NCBI GenBank assembly: GCA_018241745.1
Contig: JAFEDG010000001.1
Coordinates: forward strand, 30,672-94,671
Reading direction: 5' to 3'
From: Pseudomonadota bacterium
GTDB taxonomy: Bacteria > Pseudomonadota > Gammaproteobacteria > Burkholderiales > Casimicrobiaceae
Length of the DNA: 64,000 nt
The position numbers were made by a program, and so were the translations under genes. The notes below the pieces were generated by a model, which worked only from the letters and a program-made list of their open reading frames with translations, was not told the origin of the DNA and ran no database searches. Shown here one piece after another: positions 18,067 to 25,473 of the stretch (positions within the stretch are counted from its first letter, which is position 1; every line of letters starts with the position of its first letter).

Positions 18067-19680
18067 TCAGGGGTTCTTCACGTAGGCGTTGCGGCGCAGG
18101 TAGAACCACCAGTTGAGCACCAGGCACAGCGCATAGAACACCGCGAACCCGTACATGGCGGCCTGCGGCGTGCCGGCCTTGATCTGGTCGCCGATGACGA
18201 TCGGCGCGACGAACGCACCGTAGGCGGCGACGGCGGACGTCCACCCCAGCACGGGGCCTGCCTGCGTGCGGTCGAAGATGACGCCGATGGTGCGGAACGT
18301 GGAGCCGTTGCCGATGCCGCTCGCGAAGAACAGCACGACGAACAGGCCGAGGAACAGCGGGAAATGCTGTTCGGGCGTTGGCGATGCGTAAGCCTGCTGC
18401 ATCACCCGGCCGACGGCGACGGAGGCGGCGACCATCACCACCGACACGACCTGCGTGACGATCGAACCGCCGAGCTTGTCCGAGATCCAGCCGCCCAGCG
18501 GCCGCGCCGCGGCGCCGACGAAGGGCCCGATCCATGCGTAGGCCAGCACGGTCGGCGCATTGGGATTGGCCAGCGTGTGCTGGATGACGCCGTTCGCGTC
18601 CCGGACGTGACTGACGCCGAAGATCACCTTCATCGCGAGCGGGAGCGCCATCGAGAAGCCGATGAACGAGCCGAACGTGACGATGTACAGCGCGGTCAGG
18701 CTCCACGTGTGCTTGTCGCGGAAGATGGCGAACTGCCGGGCGACGTTCTCCTTCATCGGCCCGAACGCGGCGAGCTTCATGATCGTCAGCGCGGCGACGA
18801 TGTCGAGCGGGATGGCCACCCACATGCTGATCAGGCCGAGGCCCGTCGGCTTGGGCAGGTACAGCCACAGCCCGAGCAGCGACGGGATGAACGCGAGCGT
18901 GTAGAGCCACGTGATCCTGGCGAACGCGACGAGCGGCGAGCCCACGTCCGGCGACACCGTCTTCAGGTTGTTCATGCCGAACCAGCAGAGGAGCGACAGC
19001 GGAACCAGCGAGAACACCCACGCGAAGCCGGCGTTCTGGATCCACGTCGGCGTGCCGGCGGCGATCTTGCCGAAGATCCAGCCGCTGTCCTTGACGAGCG
19101 TCATCGGCGCGCCGCCGAGCGCGCCCAGCAGCGGCAGCGTCATCACCAGCGGGATCGCGATCTGCATCGTCGTGACGCCGAAGTTGCCCAGGCCGGCGTT
19201 GAGGCCCAGCGCCGTGCCCTGCAGGCGCTTGGGGAAGAACGGGCTGATGTTCGACATCGACGAGGCGAAATTCCCGCCGCCGACGCCGCACCATAACGCC
19301 ATCAGCTGGAACGCCCACAGCGGCCAGTCCTTGTGCTGCAGCACGATGCCGGTGCCAATGGCCGGCGCGAGCAGCATCGACGTGGTCAGGAAGATCGTGT
19401 TGCGGCCGCCGGCCAGGCGGATGAAGAACGACGACGGGATGCGCATCGTGGCGCCGGCGATGCCCGAGATCGCCGTCAGCGTGAAGAGCTCGGCCTGGGT
19501 GAACGGGAAGCCCAGGTTCAGCATCTGCACGGTGATGATGCCCCACATGCCCCACACCGCGAAGCCGCACAGCAGCGCGGGCACGGAGATCCAGAGGTTG
19601 CGGTAGGCGATGCGTTTGCCGGTGGTGTCCCAGAATGCCCCTTCCTCGGGGCGCCAGTCCTGGATGTCTGCCTTGCTCAT
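18067..19680 (-). CDS. narK2: NarK2-type nitrate/nitrite transporter
   Basis: This major facilitator protein of 537 residues has 12 predicted helices. It carries nitrate-porter signature sequences: GLNAGLGNFGVTTMQIAIP in the first half and FASGIGNGSTFRTIGVIF in the second. Type II NarK proteins are thought to exchange nitrate for nitrite. I start at ATG 19680 (MSKADIQDWRPEEG), with GAGGA about 8 nt upstream. The frame extends 10 codons further without support. It is 50-70 residues longer than the usual NarK because of extended loops (around TLVKDSGWIFGKIAAGTP and VSHVRDANGVIQHTLANP). Confidence 0.92.
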   Translation of the reverse strand: MSKADIQDWRPEEGAFWDTTGKRIAYRNLWISVPALLCGFAVWGMWGIITVQMLNLGFPFTQAELFTLTAISGIAGATMRIPSSFFIRLAGGRNTIFLTTSMLLAPAIGTGIVLQHKDWPLWAFQLMALWCGVGGGNFASSMSNISPFFPKRLQGTALGLNAGLGNFGVTTMQIAIPLVMTLPLLGALGGAPMTLVKDSGWIFGKIAAGTPTWIQNAGFAWVFSLVPLSLLCWFGMNNLKTVSPDVGSPLVAFARITWLYTLAFIPSLLGLWLYLPKPTGLGLISMWVAIPLDIVAALTIMKLAAFGPMKENVARQFAIFRDKHTWSLTALYIVTFGSFIGFSMALPLAMKVIFGVSHVRDANGVIQHTLANPNAPTVLAYAWIGPFVGAAARPLGGWISDKLGGSIVTQVVSVVMVAASVAVGRVMQQAYASPTPEQHFPLFLGLFVVLFFASGIGNGSTFRTIGVIFDRTQAGPVLGWTSAVAAYGAFVAPIVIGDQIKAGTPQAAMYGFAVFYALCLVLNWWFYLRRNAYVKNP

Positions 19681-19690
19681 GATCGTGTCC

Positions 19691-20947
19691 TCAAGCGCTG
19701 CCGCGCGCACCGGGTGCGTGGGGACCGATGACTTCGGTCCTGCGCACTTCCGTCCAGTACATCCAGATCAGGCTGACCCAGACGACGCCGTACATCAGCA
19801 TGAAGGCGCTCGAGCGGATGCCGGTCACGTCCATGAGGACGCCGAACAGGATCGGCAGCACGAAGCCGCCCATGCCGCCCGCGAGCCCCACGATGCCGCT
19901 GACGGTGCCGATGTTGGCGGGGTAGTCGTCGCTGATGTACTTGAAGACGCTGGCCTTGCCGAACGCGAATGCGATGCCCAGCAGGAACATCAACGCGGTG
20001 AACGCGTAGACGTTGAGCCCGATGTGGAACTGGCGAGGGCCGCTGGTGGTGGTGATCGTGAAGTCGGTCTGCGGATAACTCAGGATGAACAGGCAGACCC
20101 AGCTGACCCACAGCACCCACCACGTGACGCTGTGCGCGCCGTAGCGGTCCGAGAGCCAGCCGCCGACCGCGCGCAGCACGCCGCCCGGCAGCGAGAAGCA
20201 CGCCGCGAGCAGCGCGGCCGCGCGGATGTCGAGCCCGTATTCGCCGACGTAGTACTGGACCATCCACAGGCTCAGCGCGACATAGCCGCCGAACACGATG
20301 CTGTAGTACTGGCAGTACTTCAGCACCTGCGGGTCCTTCAGCATCGCGAGCTGGTCGGCGAGCCGGGTGTCGCTCGGCACGCGGTGGGCCGGATCGCTCG
20401 CGCTGAAAAGCCAGAACAGGATGACGGTGCCGAGCATCACGGCTGCGTAGACCTGCGGGACCATCGTCCAGCCGAACGCGACGACGAGCGCCGGCGCGAC
20501 GAACTTGTTGACGGCCGCCCCCGAATTGCCGGCGCCGAAGACGCCCATCGCGAAGCCCTGCCGGTTCTGCGGGAACCAGCGCGCGACGTACGGCGTGCCC
20601 ACGGAGAACGAACCGCCCGCGAGACCGACGAAGAGGCCGATGGCCAGGAAGTGCCAGAACTGCGTGGCGTAGGCCATCAGCCAGATCGCCGGCACGGTGA
20701 CGAGCATCAGCAGCGCCATGACGATGCGGCCGCCGTACTTGTCGGTCCAGATGCCGAGCGGCACGCGGATCAGCGAGCCCGTCAGCACGGGCGTCGCGGT
20801 CAGCAGCCCGAACTGCGTGGCGTTGAGGTTCAGCGCCTTGCGGATCGGGATGCCGATCACGCCGAACATCATCCACACCATGAAGCACACGGTGAAGGCC
20901 AGCGTGCTGACGATCAGCACGGAAAGGGCCTGCCTGCTCCTGTTCAT
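19691..20947 (-). CDS. narK1: NarK1-type nitrate transporter
   Basis: This 418-residue MFS protein has 12 predicted helices and the type I nitrate-porter motifs MGVFGAGNSGAAVNKFVAP and AFAFGKASVFKYISDDYP. Type I NarK is a proton-coupled nitrate importer that can start respiration before nitrite is available for exchange. I prefer ATG 20947 (MNRSRQ), with GGAGC upstream, to an in-frame ATG at 20980. It is the first gene after the 187-bp regulatory gap. Its TGA lies 10 nt before the narK2 ATG. Confidence 0.92.
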   Translation of the reverse strand: MNRSRQALSVLIVSTLAFTVCFMVWMMFGVIGIPIRKALNLNATQFGLLTATPVLTGSLIRVPLGIWTDKYGGRIVMALLMLVTVPAIWLMAYATQFWHFLAIGLFVGLAGGSFSVGTPYVARWFPQNRQGFAMGVFGAGNSGAAVNKFVAPALVVAFGWTMVPQVYAAVMLGTVILFWLFSASDPAHRVPSDTRLADQLAMLKDPQVLKYCQYYSIVFGGYVALSLWMVQYYVGEYGLDIRAAALLAACFSLPGGVLRAVGGWLSDRYGAHSVTWWVLWVSWVCLFILSYPQTDFTITTTSGPRQFHIGLNVYAFTALMFLLGIAFAFGKASVFKYISDDYPANIGTVSGIVGLAGGMGGFVLPILFGVLMDVTGIRSSAFMLMYGVVWVSLIWMYWTEVRRTEVIGPHAPGARGSA

Positions 20948-20978
20948 CGCCGCTTGCTCCTCACGGGGTCCATGGCCC

Positions 20979-20984
20979 ACTGTA
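20979..20984 (-). promoter_or_regulatory. candidate -10 element for narK1
   Basis: On the minus strand TACAGT lies 32 nt upstream of the narK1 ATG, and initiation would be near 20972. No sigma-70 -35 is seen 17 bp upstream, as expected for an activator-dependent promoter. The NarL-like repeats would then be centred near -72 and -105. Confidence 0.35.
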
Positions 20985-21034
20985 GGGAGCCGGCGGTCGC
21001 GCGGGCATCCTTCGCCCGCACACGTGCATCACGG

Positions 21035-21085
21035 CGGAAGAACTAGGCGGCGGGAGGAAGCGTCGTCCGGAAGAACTATGCGGCG
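21035..21085 (-). repeat. 18-bp direct repeat upstream of narK1 with near-NarL heptamers
   Basis: CGGAAGAACTAGGCGGCG (21035-21052) and CGGAAGAACTATGCGGCG (21068-21085) differ at one base and start 33 bp apart, about three helical turns. On the minus strand each contains TAGTTCT, which fits the NarL heptamer TACYYMT at six of seven positions. They lie in the only sizeable gap within the nitrate cluster, upstream of narK1K2GHJI. I infer that these are sites for NarL or another nar regulator. Confidence 0.55.
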
Positions 21086-21090
21086 TCCAC

Positions 21091-21108
21091 GGCGGGCTGC
21101 TGCCCGCC
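21091..21108 (-). terminator. hairpin downstream of narL
   Basis: GGCGGGC (21091-21097) and GCCCGCC (21102-21108) form a perfect 7-bp stem with loop TGCT. It begins 27 nt after the narL stop, reading on the minus strand. No U tract follows, so it may act as a weak or Rho-assisted stop separating nsrR-nnrS-narXL from narK1. Confidence 0.4.
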
Positions 21109-21134
21109 GCCGGCGACGCCGGTTGCAGCCGCGG

Positions 21135-21800
21135 TCAGTCGAGGCCTTGCGCCGTCGCCAGCACCGCGGCCTGCACGCGCGAACTGAGGCCCAGCTTGCG
21201 CAGGACGTGCTGCACGTGGATCTTCACGGTCGTCTCGGCGATGCCGAGTTCGCGCGCGATCTCCTTGTTGCTGGATCCCCGTGCGATGGCGCGCAGGATC
21301 TCGCGTTCGCGCGGCGAGAGGGGATCGATCGGCGACGCGGGCGGCACGCCGGCCGGCGCCGTTGCGCTCGCCACGTCGCGGTAAGCGGACACGAGCTTGC
21401 CCGTCATTTCCTCCGCGACGACGTTGCCGCCCTGCATCACGCGCCGGATCGCCGCGACCAGCGCGTCGCCCTCGACGGTCTTCAGCAGATAGCCGCTGGC
21501 GCCGGCGCGCAACGCCCGTGCGAGGTCGGCGCCGTCCTCGCTGACCGTCAGCATGAGCACGCGCGCGGCGGGCGCCGCCTGCAGCAACGCCGGCAGCGCG
21601 TCGACGCCGTCGACGCCGGGCATGTGGTTGTCGAGCAGGATCAGGTCCGGCTGCAGGTCGTGGGCCCGGCGCTGCGCTTCGCCCGCATCCGCGGCGTCGC
21701 CCACGACCTGCAGCGTGGGATCGCGAGCCAGCAGCGCCGTCAGGCCGCGGCGGAACAGCGTGTGGTCGTCGACGACGAGGATCCTGACGTGTCCACTCAT
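21135..21800 (-). CDS. narL: nitrate/nitrite response regulator NarL
   Basis: The 221-residue protein has a receiver domain (Asp11/Asp12, phospho-acceptor Asp57 in LILLDNHMPG, Lys near YLLKTVEGD). A Pro/Ala linker leads to a LuxR-type HTH domain (LSPREREILRAIARGSSNKEIARELGIAETTVKIHVQ region). It is encoded directly after narX with an ATGA overlap. NarL phosphorylated by NarX is known to activate nitrate respiration genes. The symbol rests on sequence class plus pairing with a P-box kinase; a NarP-like name would be equally compatible by sequence alone. Confidence 0.93.
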   Translation of the reverse strand: MSGHVRILVVDDHTLFRRGLTALLARDPTLQVVGDAADAGEAQRRAHDLQPDLILLDNHMPGVDGVDALPALLQAAPAARVLMLTVSEDGADLARALRAGASGYLLKTVEGDALVAAIRRVMQGGNVVAEEMTGKLVSAYRDVASATAPAGVPPASPIDPLSPREREILRAIARGSSNKEIARELGIAETTVKIHVQHVLRKLGLSSRVQAAVLATAQGLD

Positions 21801-23725
21801 GAAGCGACCGCTTCCATGGCGGGCACCGGCGCGGGTACCTGTGCCGGCGGCGGGAGCTCCAGCAACACCGACGTGCCGCGGCCGGGCGTCGAGATCACTT
21901 CCAGCGTCGCGCCGATGCGTGTGGCGCGCTCCGCCATGATGCGCAGGCCGACGTGCGTCTCGGCGCGCGCGGGGTCGTCGGCCACGAAGCCGATCCCGTC
22001 GTCGCGCAGCTCGAAGCGCCAGCGCGGCTGCTGCTGCACGTCGAGCCACACCTGGTGCGCGTGGGCGTGCTTGCGCACGTTGGACAGCGCTTCCTGTACG
22101 ATGTGGAGCACCTGTACCTGCGTCGCGGGTGGCAGCGGCAGGCCGTGACCCTGGATCTGCAGCGTCGCCGCGATGCCGCTCTGGTGCTCGAACTTGCGCA
22201 GCGTGGTCTGCAGCGCGGGCTCGATGTCCTCCGCGTTGGTCCGCGTGCGGAAGTGCACGAGCAACTCGCGGACGTCGCCGTAGCTTTCGCGGACGCCGGC
22301 ATCGATCTCGTCCACCACGGCCTGCACGCGCGGCCGGTCTTCGCTTGCCAGCGCTTCGCGCATCAGCTGTACCTGGATCTTGAGGAACGCGAGCGATTGC
22401 GCGATGGAGTCGTGCAGTTCGCGGGCCAGCAGGTTGCGTTCCTCGGACACCGCCGCCTCCTTCGCAAGCTCGTCCGTCCGCACGTTCTCCATCGCCACCG
22501 CGAGGTGCGCCACCAGCGCCTCCAGCAGCGAGCGCTCGGCGGCCGACGGCGCCACAGCCGCGGTGTAGAACAGGTCGAGCTCGCCCAGCGTGCGCTCGTG
22601 CAGCCGGATGGGCAGCGTCAGCAGCGTCGCGAAGCCCGCGTCGGCGCAATGGCGCAGGCCGGTGGACCCCGCGTCGCGGATGGGGATCACGCGGCCGCCG
22701 GCGCCGGGCTGGCCGCAGTGGCAGTCGCCGGCCATCAGGCACTGCTCGCTGGCGATCATCGCGTGCGGCAGGCCCTGGCTTGCCAGCAGATGGTAGCGCC
22801 GGTTGGACTGGTCGCTCCAGCGGATGGCCACCGCGTCGGCACGCGCCACCTGCGCGACGCGCCGGCTGAAGCCGTCGCAGAGAGTGTCCAGTGTCGTGGC
22901 CTCCGCCATCAGCGTGCTCATCTCGTACAACGCGCGCAGGCGCTCGCCCTTGTCCTGCAGCTCGCGCGTCTTTTCCGCGACCCTGGATTCCAGGTTGCGG
23001 TACATCGACTCGAGGTGGCCGGCGAGATCGTTGAAGCCGGCCGCGAGCGTGCCGAATTCGTCGTGGCTGCGGTGCGCGACGCGCGCGCCGAAATCGCCGC
23101 CTTGCAGCTCTTCGATCGCGCGCTTGAGCTTGGCTACCGGTTCCAGCACGAAGCGATAGCCCACGAGCAGCAGCGTGACGCCCGCGGCGATCGCCAGCAC
23201 CAGCACGATGGTCTGCAGCAGGTGTTCCAGCGCGGTCCAGCGCGAGATGTGCACCTCGATGGCGCCGACCAGTGCGTCGATCCGCGCCACGAATGCCGCG
23301 GCTTCGTCGCGCAGCGTCGCGACGTCGCCCGGCGTCGCGCGCGGCCACCGCGCCACGAAGCGCCTCCAGTCGCGCTCGACCGCGGCGAAGCGCTGGCGCA
23401 CGTCGTCGTCCGCGGGCACGAGCAGCGGGCGTTCGGGGTCCCCGCGCCGCAGGAGCTCGAGGCTCTGCGCGAACTCGGCGCGCTCGCGCTGCAGGTTGCC
23501 GTCGTCGCCGGTGGTGAGCGATAGCGCCATCCGCCAGGTCTGCATCCGCATGCGCCCGGCCTCGTTGACGGCGGCGGCGCCCCCTTCGAGCTGCCACGAC
23601 ACCCACAGCGTGGCCGAGATCGCGGCCAGCGTCAGGACCAGGAACGGTGTCGCGACGACGGCCAGCTTGAGGCCGAGGCCCCACGGCTGCGTCGCAGCGG
23701 GCAACGTGTCGGCGCGGGTCGTCAT
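21797..23725 (-). CDS. narX: nitrate/nitrite sensor histidine kinase NarX
   Basis: The 642-residue sensor has TM1 (about 20-45) and a periplasmic domain that starts with the nitrate-binding P-box AVNEAGRMRMQTWRMAL (52-68). TM2 (about 170-192) is followed by HAMP and a GAF-like module with clustered cysteines (Cys329, 335, 337, 360). The HisKA_3 core ERNLLARELHDSIAQSL has phospho-acceptor His438, and an HATPase domain ends the protein. The P-box identifies a NarX/NarQ-type sensor of external nitrate. It starts 6 nt after nnrS and overlaps narL by 4 bases. Confidence 0.95.
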   Translation of the reverse strand: MTTRADTLPAATQPWGLGLKLAVVATPFLVLTLAAISATLWVSWQLEGGAAAVNEAGRMRMQTWRMALSLTTGDDGNLQRERAEFAQSLELLRRGDPERPLLVPADDDVRQRFAAVERDWRRFVARWPRATPGDVATLRDEAAAFVARIDALVGAIEVHISRWTALEHLLQTIVLVLAIAAGVTLLLVGYRFVLEPVAKLKRAIEELQGGDFGARVAHRSHDEFGTLAAGFNDLAGHLESMYRNLESRVAEKTRELQDKGERLRALYEMSTLMAEATTLDTLCDGFSRRVAQVARADAVAIRWSDQSNRRYHLLASQGLPHAMIASEQCLMAGDCHCGQPGAGGRVIPIRDAGSTGLRHCADAGFATLLTLPIRLHERTLGELDLFYTAAVAPSAAERSLLEALVAHLAVAMENVRTDELAKEAAVSEERNLLARELHDSIAQSLAFLKIQVQLMREALASEDRPRVQAVVDEIDAGVRESYGDVRELLVHFRTRTNAEDIEPALQTTLRKFEHQSGIAATLQIQGHGLPLPPATQVQVLHIVQEALSNVRKHAHAHQVWLDVQQQPRWRFELRDDGIGFVADDPARAETHVGLRIMAERATRIGATLEVISTPGRGTSVLLELPPPAQVPAPVPAMEAVAS

Positions 23726-23731
23726 CGTCGC

Positions 23732-24934
23732 TCAGCCGGGACGGCCATCGAGGCGCGGCTGCAGCAGCGCACGGGCGTACGTCGCGGCGAACAGCGCGAA
23801 TCCGGAGGACCACATCGCGGCCGACGCCAGCACGGCGGGCATCGTGGCCTGCGGCGCGAGCCACGGCACCCCGACGCGGACCAGCGCGGCGCCCAGTACC
23901 AGCCAATAGCAGGCCACGTCGGCGGGCCCGGCCTCCAACGGACGTGCCGTGTGACCGCGCGTCGTGCGCGTCATCATGCCGATGACGAGGCCACCCGCGG
24001 CGCCCGCCATGAGCGCGTGCGTCGCCAGCGACGGCGCGTTCCACCCCAGCGCCGCGCCGGCGCGCAGCAGCAGGTGAACGGGGATCCACAGGTAGGCGGC
24101 GTGCAGTACCCAGACGAGTGGCGTGCGCATGGTTTTCCACGGTTGCCAGAGCGTCCAGCGCGCAAGGTGGGCGGCGCAGGCGAACGCCGCCAGCATGGCC
24201 ACGACGGTGGCCGGAACTTGCGCGACGTCGGCCGCGAGCAGCAACAGCACCGTGCCGAGCGCGAGCCGCTCCAGCCACGGCTTGCGTGCAGCCTGCGCAC
24301 CCGGGATGCCGTTGTTGGTGAACATCGGGATCACGCGCCCGGCCATCACGGCAATGACGAACAGCACGATGCCGAGCGCGAGCTGGATGCCGCCCATCGG
24401 CGGACTCGAGACCGCACCGGCTGCCGCCAGGTGCACCCACAGCGCGGCCATCGCCAGCATGACCAGCAGGCCGACGAAGAAGTAGTTGCGCCGGTTCGCG
24501 CCACCGACGAGCGCCCGTGCGAGCCCGGCCGCCGCTGCGAGCGGAAAGGCAACATTGGCCACAGCCGCGGCCGTTGCCCACGGCGTCAGCACCAGCACGC
24601 GCGCGACGAGCCACAGGGCAGCCAGCGCCACGAGCGCACGACCGGTGGGCGTCGGGTGGCCGCTCCAGTTGCGACCGGCCGTGAACAGGAAGCCGACGAT
24701 CACGGCCAGCACGAAGCCGAAGATCATCTCGTGCGCATGCCACACTGCGCCCTGCAGGTACGGCCGGGGCAACCAGCCCGTGAACTGCAACGCCCACAGC
24801 GGGATGGACAGCGCTGCGAACAGGCTCGCGAGCAGGTAGAACGGCCGGAAGCCCAGTTCCCACAGCGCGAACCGGCGCGGTGGCGGGCGGTCGCGTCGGG
24901 TCCCACTGCCGACGGGGATCACAAGGTGACTCAT
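23732..24934 (-). CDS. nnrS: NnrS family haem-copper membrane protein
   Basis: The 400-residue protein has about 12 hydrophobic helices and typical NnrS segments: LWELGFRPFYLLASLFAAL near the start, VWHAHEMIFGFVLAVIVGFLFTA, MAGRVIPMFTNNGIPGA, and HALMAGAAGGLVIGMMTRTTRGH. Conserved histidines in these helices bind haem/Cu in characterised members. NnrS eases nitrosative stress, possibly by protecting iron centres from NO. The ATG overlaps the nsrR stop (ATGA), which fits control by NsrR. Confidence 0.93.
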   Translation of the reverse strand: MSHLVIPVGSGTRRDRPPPRRFALWELGFRPFYLLASLFAALSIPLWALQFTGWLPRPYLQGAVWHAHEMIFGFVLAVIVGFLFTAGRNWSGHPTPTGRALVALAALWLVARVLVLTPWATAAAVANVAFPLAAAAGLARALVGGANRRNYFFVGLLVMLAMAALWVHLAAAGAVSSPPMGGIQLALGIVLFVIAVMAGRVIPMFTNNGIPGAQAARKPWLERLALGTVLLLLAADVAQVPATVVAMLAAFACAAHLARWTLWQPWKTMRTPLVWVLHAAYLWIPVHLLLRAGAALGWNAPSLATHALMAGAAGGLVIGMMTRTTRGHTARPLEAGPADVACYWLVLGAALVRVGVPWLAPQATMPAVLASAAMWSSGFALFAATYARALLQPRLDGRPG

Positions 24935-25377
24935 GTCGCGCGCGCGACGAGGCGCAGCAATTGCCCGCGCAGTTGCGGCTGGGCGGTCAGATCGGCGAGC
25001 GTGCAGCCGTCGAGCACCGCGTAGAACGCGTCGACCGCTTCGGCGAGGACGCCGCGCAGGCGGCAGGTGCGCGTGATCGGGCAGGGCGGCCCGTCGTCGG
25101 CGAAGCAGGTGGCGGGCACGTCGCCCCGCTCGGTATGGCGGACGACGGCCCCGATCGCAACGCGCTCCGCGGGCATGGCGAGTGCGATGCCCCCGCCCTT
25201 GCCGCGCACGTTGGCGAGCCATCCGGCGCGTCCCAGCTCATGCGCCACCTTGGTGAGGTGGTGCTCCGAGATGTTGAACGCGGCGGCCACTTCGGCGATC
25301 GTCGCGCGCCGCCCGGGCTGCGCCGCGACGTACATCAGCAAGCGCAGGCTGTAGTCGGTGAATACGGTGAGCCGCAT
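24931..25377 (-). CDS. nsrR: NsrR, NO-sensing Rrf2-family repressor
   Basis: The 148-residue Rrf2 protein begins MRLTVFTDYSLRLLMYVA. It has a winged-HTH region (ATIAEVAAAFNISEHHLTKV) and three cysteines in the NsrR pattern, Cys91, Cys99 and Cys105 (CFADDGPPCPITRTC). These hold an NO-sensitive Fe-S cluster. IscR and RirA differ in Cys context. I start at ATG 25377; a GTG at 25404 would add nine residues but overlaps the operator. NsrR represses NO-defence genes until NO destroys the cluster. It heads the nsrR-nnrS-narXL unit. Confidence 0.93.
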   Translation of the reverse strand: MRLTVFTDYSLRLLMYVAAQPGRRATIAEVAAAFNISEHHLTKVAHELGRAGWLANVRGKGGGIALAMPAERVAIGAVVRHTERGDVPATCFADDGPPCPITRTCRLRGVLAEAVDAFYAVLDGCTLADLTAQPQLRGQLLRLVARAT

Positions 25378-25385
25378 GCCCGTAA

Positions 25386-25406
25386 AGGTGCATTCAAGAT
25401 GCACCT
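25386..25406. promoter_or_regulatory. NsrR-type palindromic operator at the nsrR start site
   Basis: AGGTGCAT (25386-25393) and its exact complement ATGCACCT (25399-25406) flank a 5-bp TCAAG spacer. The half-sites resemble the E. coli NsrR half-site AAGATGCATTT: the left matches about 9 of 11 positions, the right about 8. It lies 9-29 nt upstream of the nsrR ATG and overlaps the predicted transcription start near 25400, so autorepression by NsrR is expected. Confidence 0.75.
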
Positions 25407-25412
25407 ACTATA
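25407..25412 (-). promoter_or_regulatory. nsrR operon -10 element
   Basis: TATAGT on the minus strand lies directly upstream of the NsrR palindrome. Its distance to the FNR box centre (28.5 bp from the first base) is that of a class II FNR promoter. A start near 25400 is predicted. Confidence 0.55.
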
Positions 25413-25433
25413 CGAAGCGGCGGCCGCGGAGCC

Positions 25434-25447
25434 TTGATCCTGATCAA
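25434..25447. promoter_or_regulatory. perfect FNR/ANR/DNR-type box
   Basis: TTGATCCTGATCAA is an exact match to the consensus TTGAT-N4-ATCAA. Its centre (25440.5) is about 40 bp upstream of the predicted nsrR start, the classic class II activator position. It lies between the putA stop and nsrR. Anaerobic (FNR/ANR) or NO-linked (DNR/NnrR) activation of nsrR-nnrS-narXL is inferred. Confidence 0.8.
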
Positions 25448-25473
25448 GGTAACGCGCTGCGGCTGCCGTGCAG

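Noticed and set aside
14425..19296. 1623-codon open frame on the plus strand opposite narG and narK2
   Set aside because: It is antisense to genes with complete catalytic motifs. Its translation is Arg/Val/His/Asp-rich and low in structure, as expected for a GC-rich shadow frame.
20948..21134. FNR box in the narL-narK1 gap
   Set aside because: I read both strands and found no TTGAT-N4-ATCAA or a close variant; only the 18-bp repeats and hairpins stand out.
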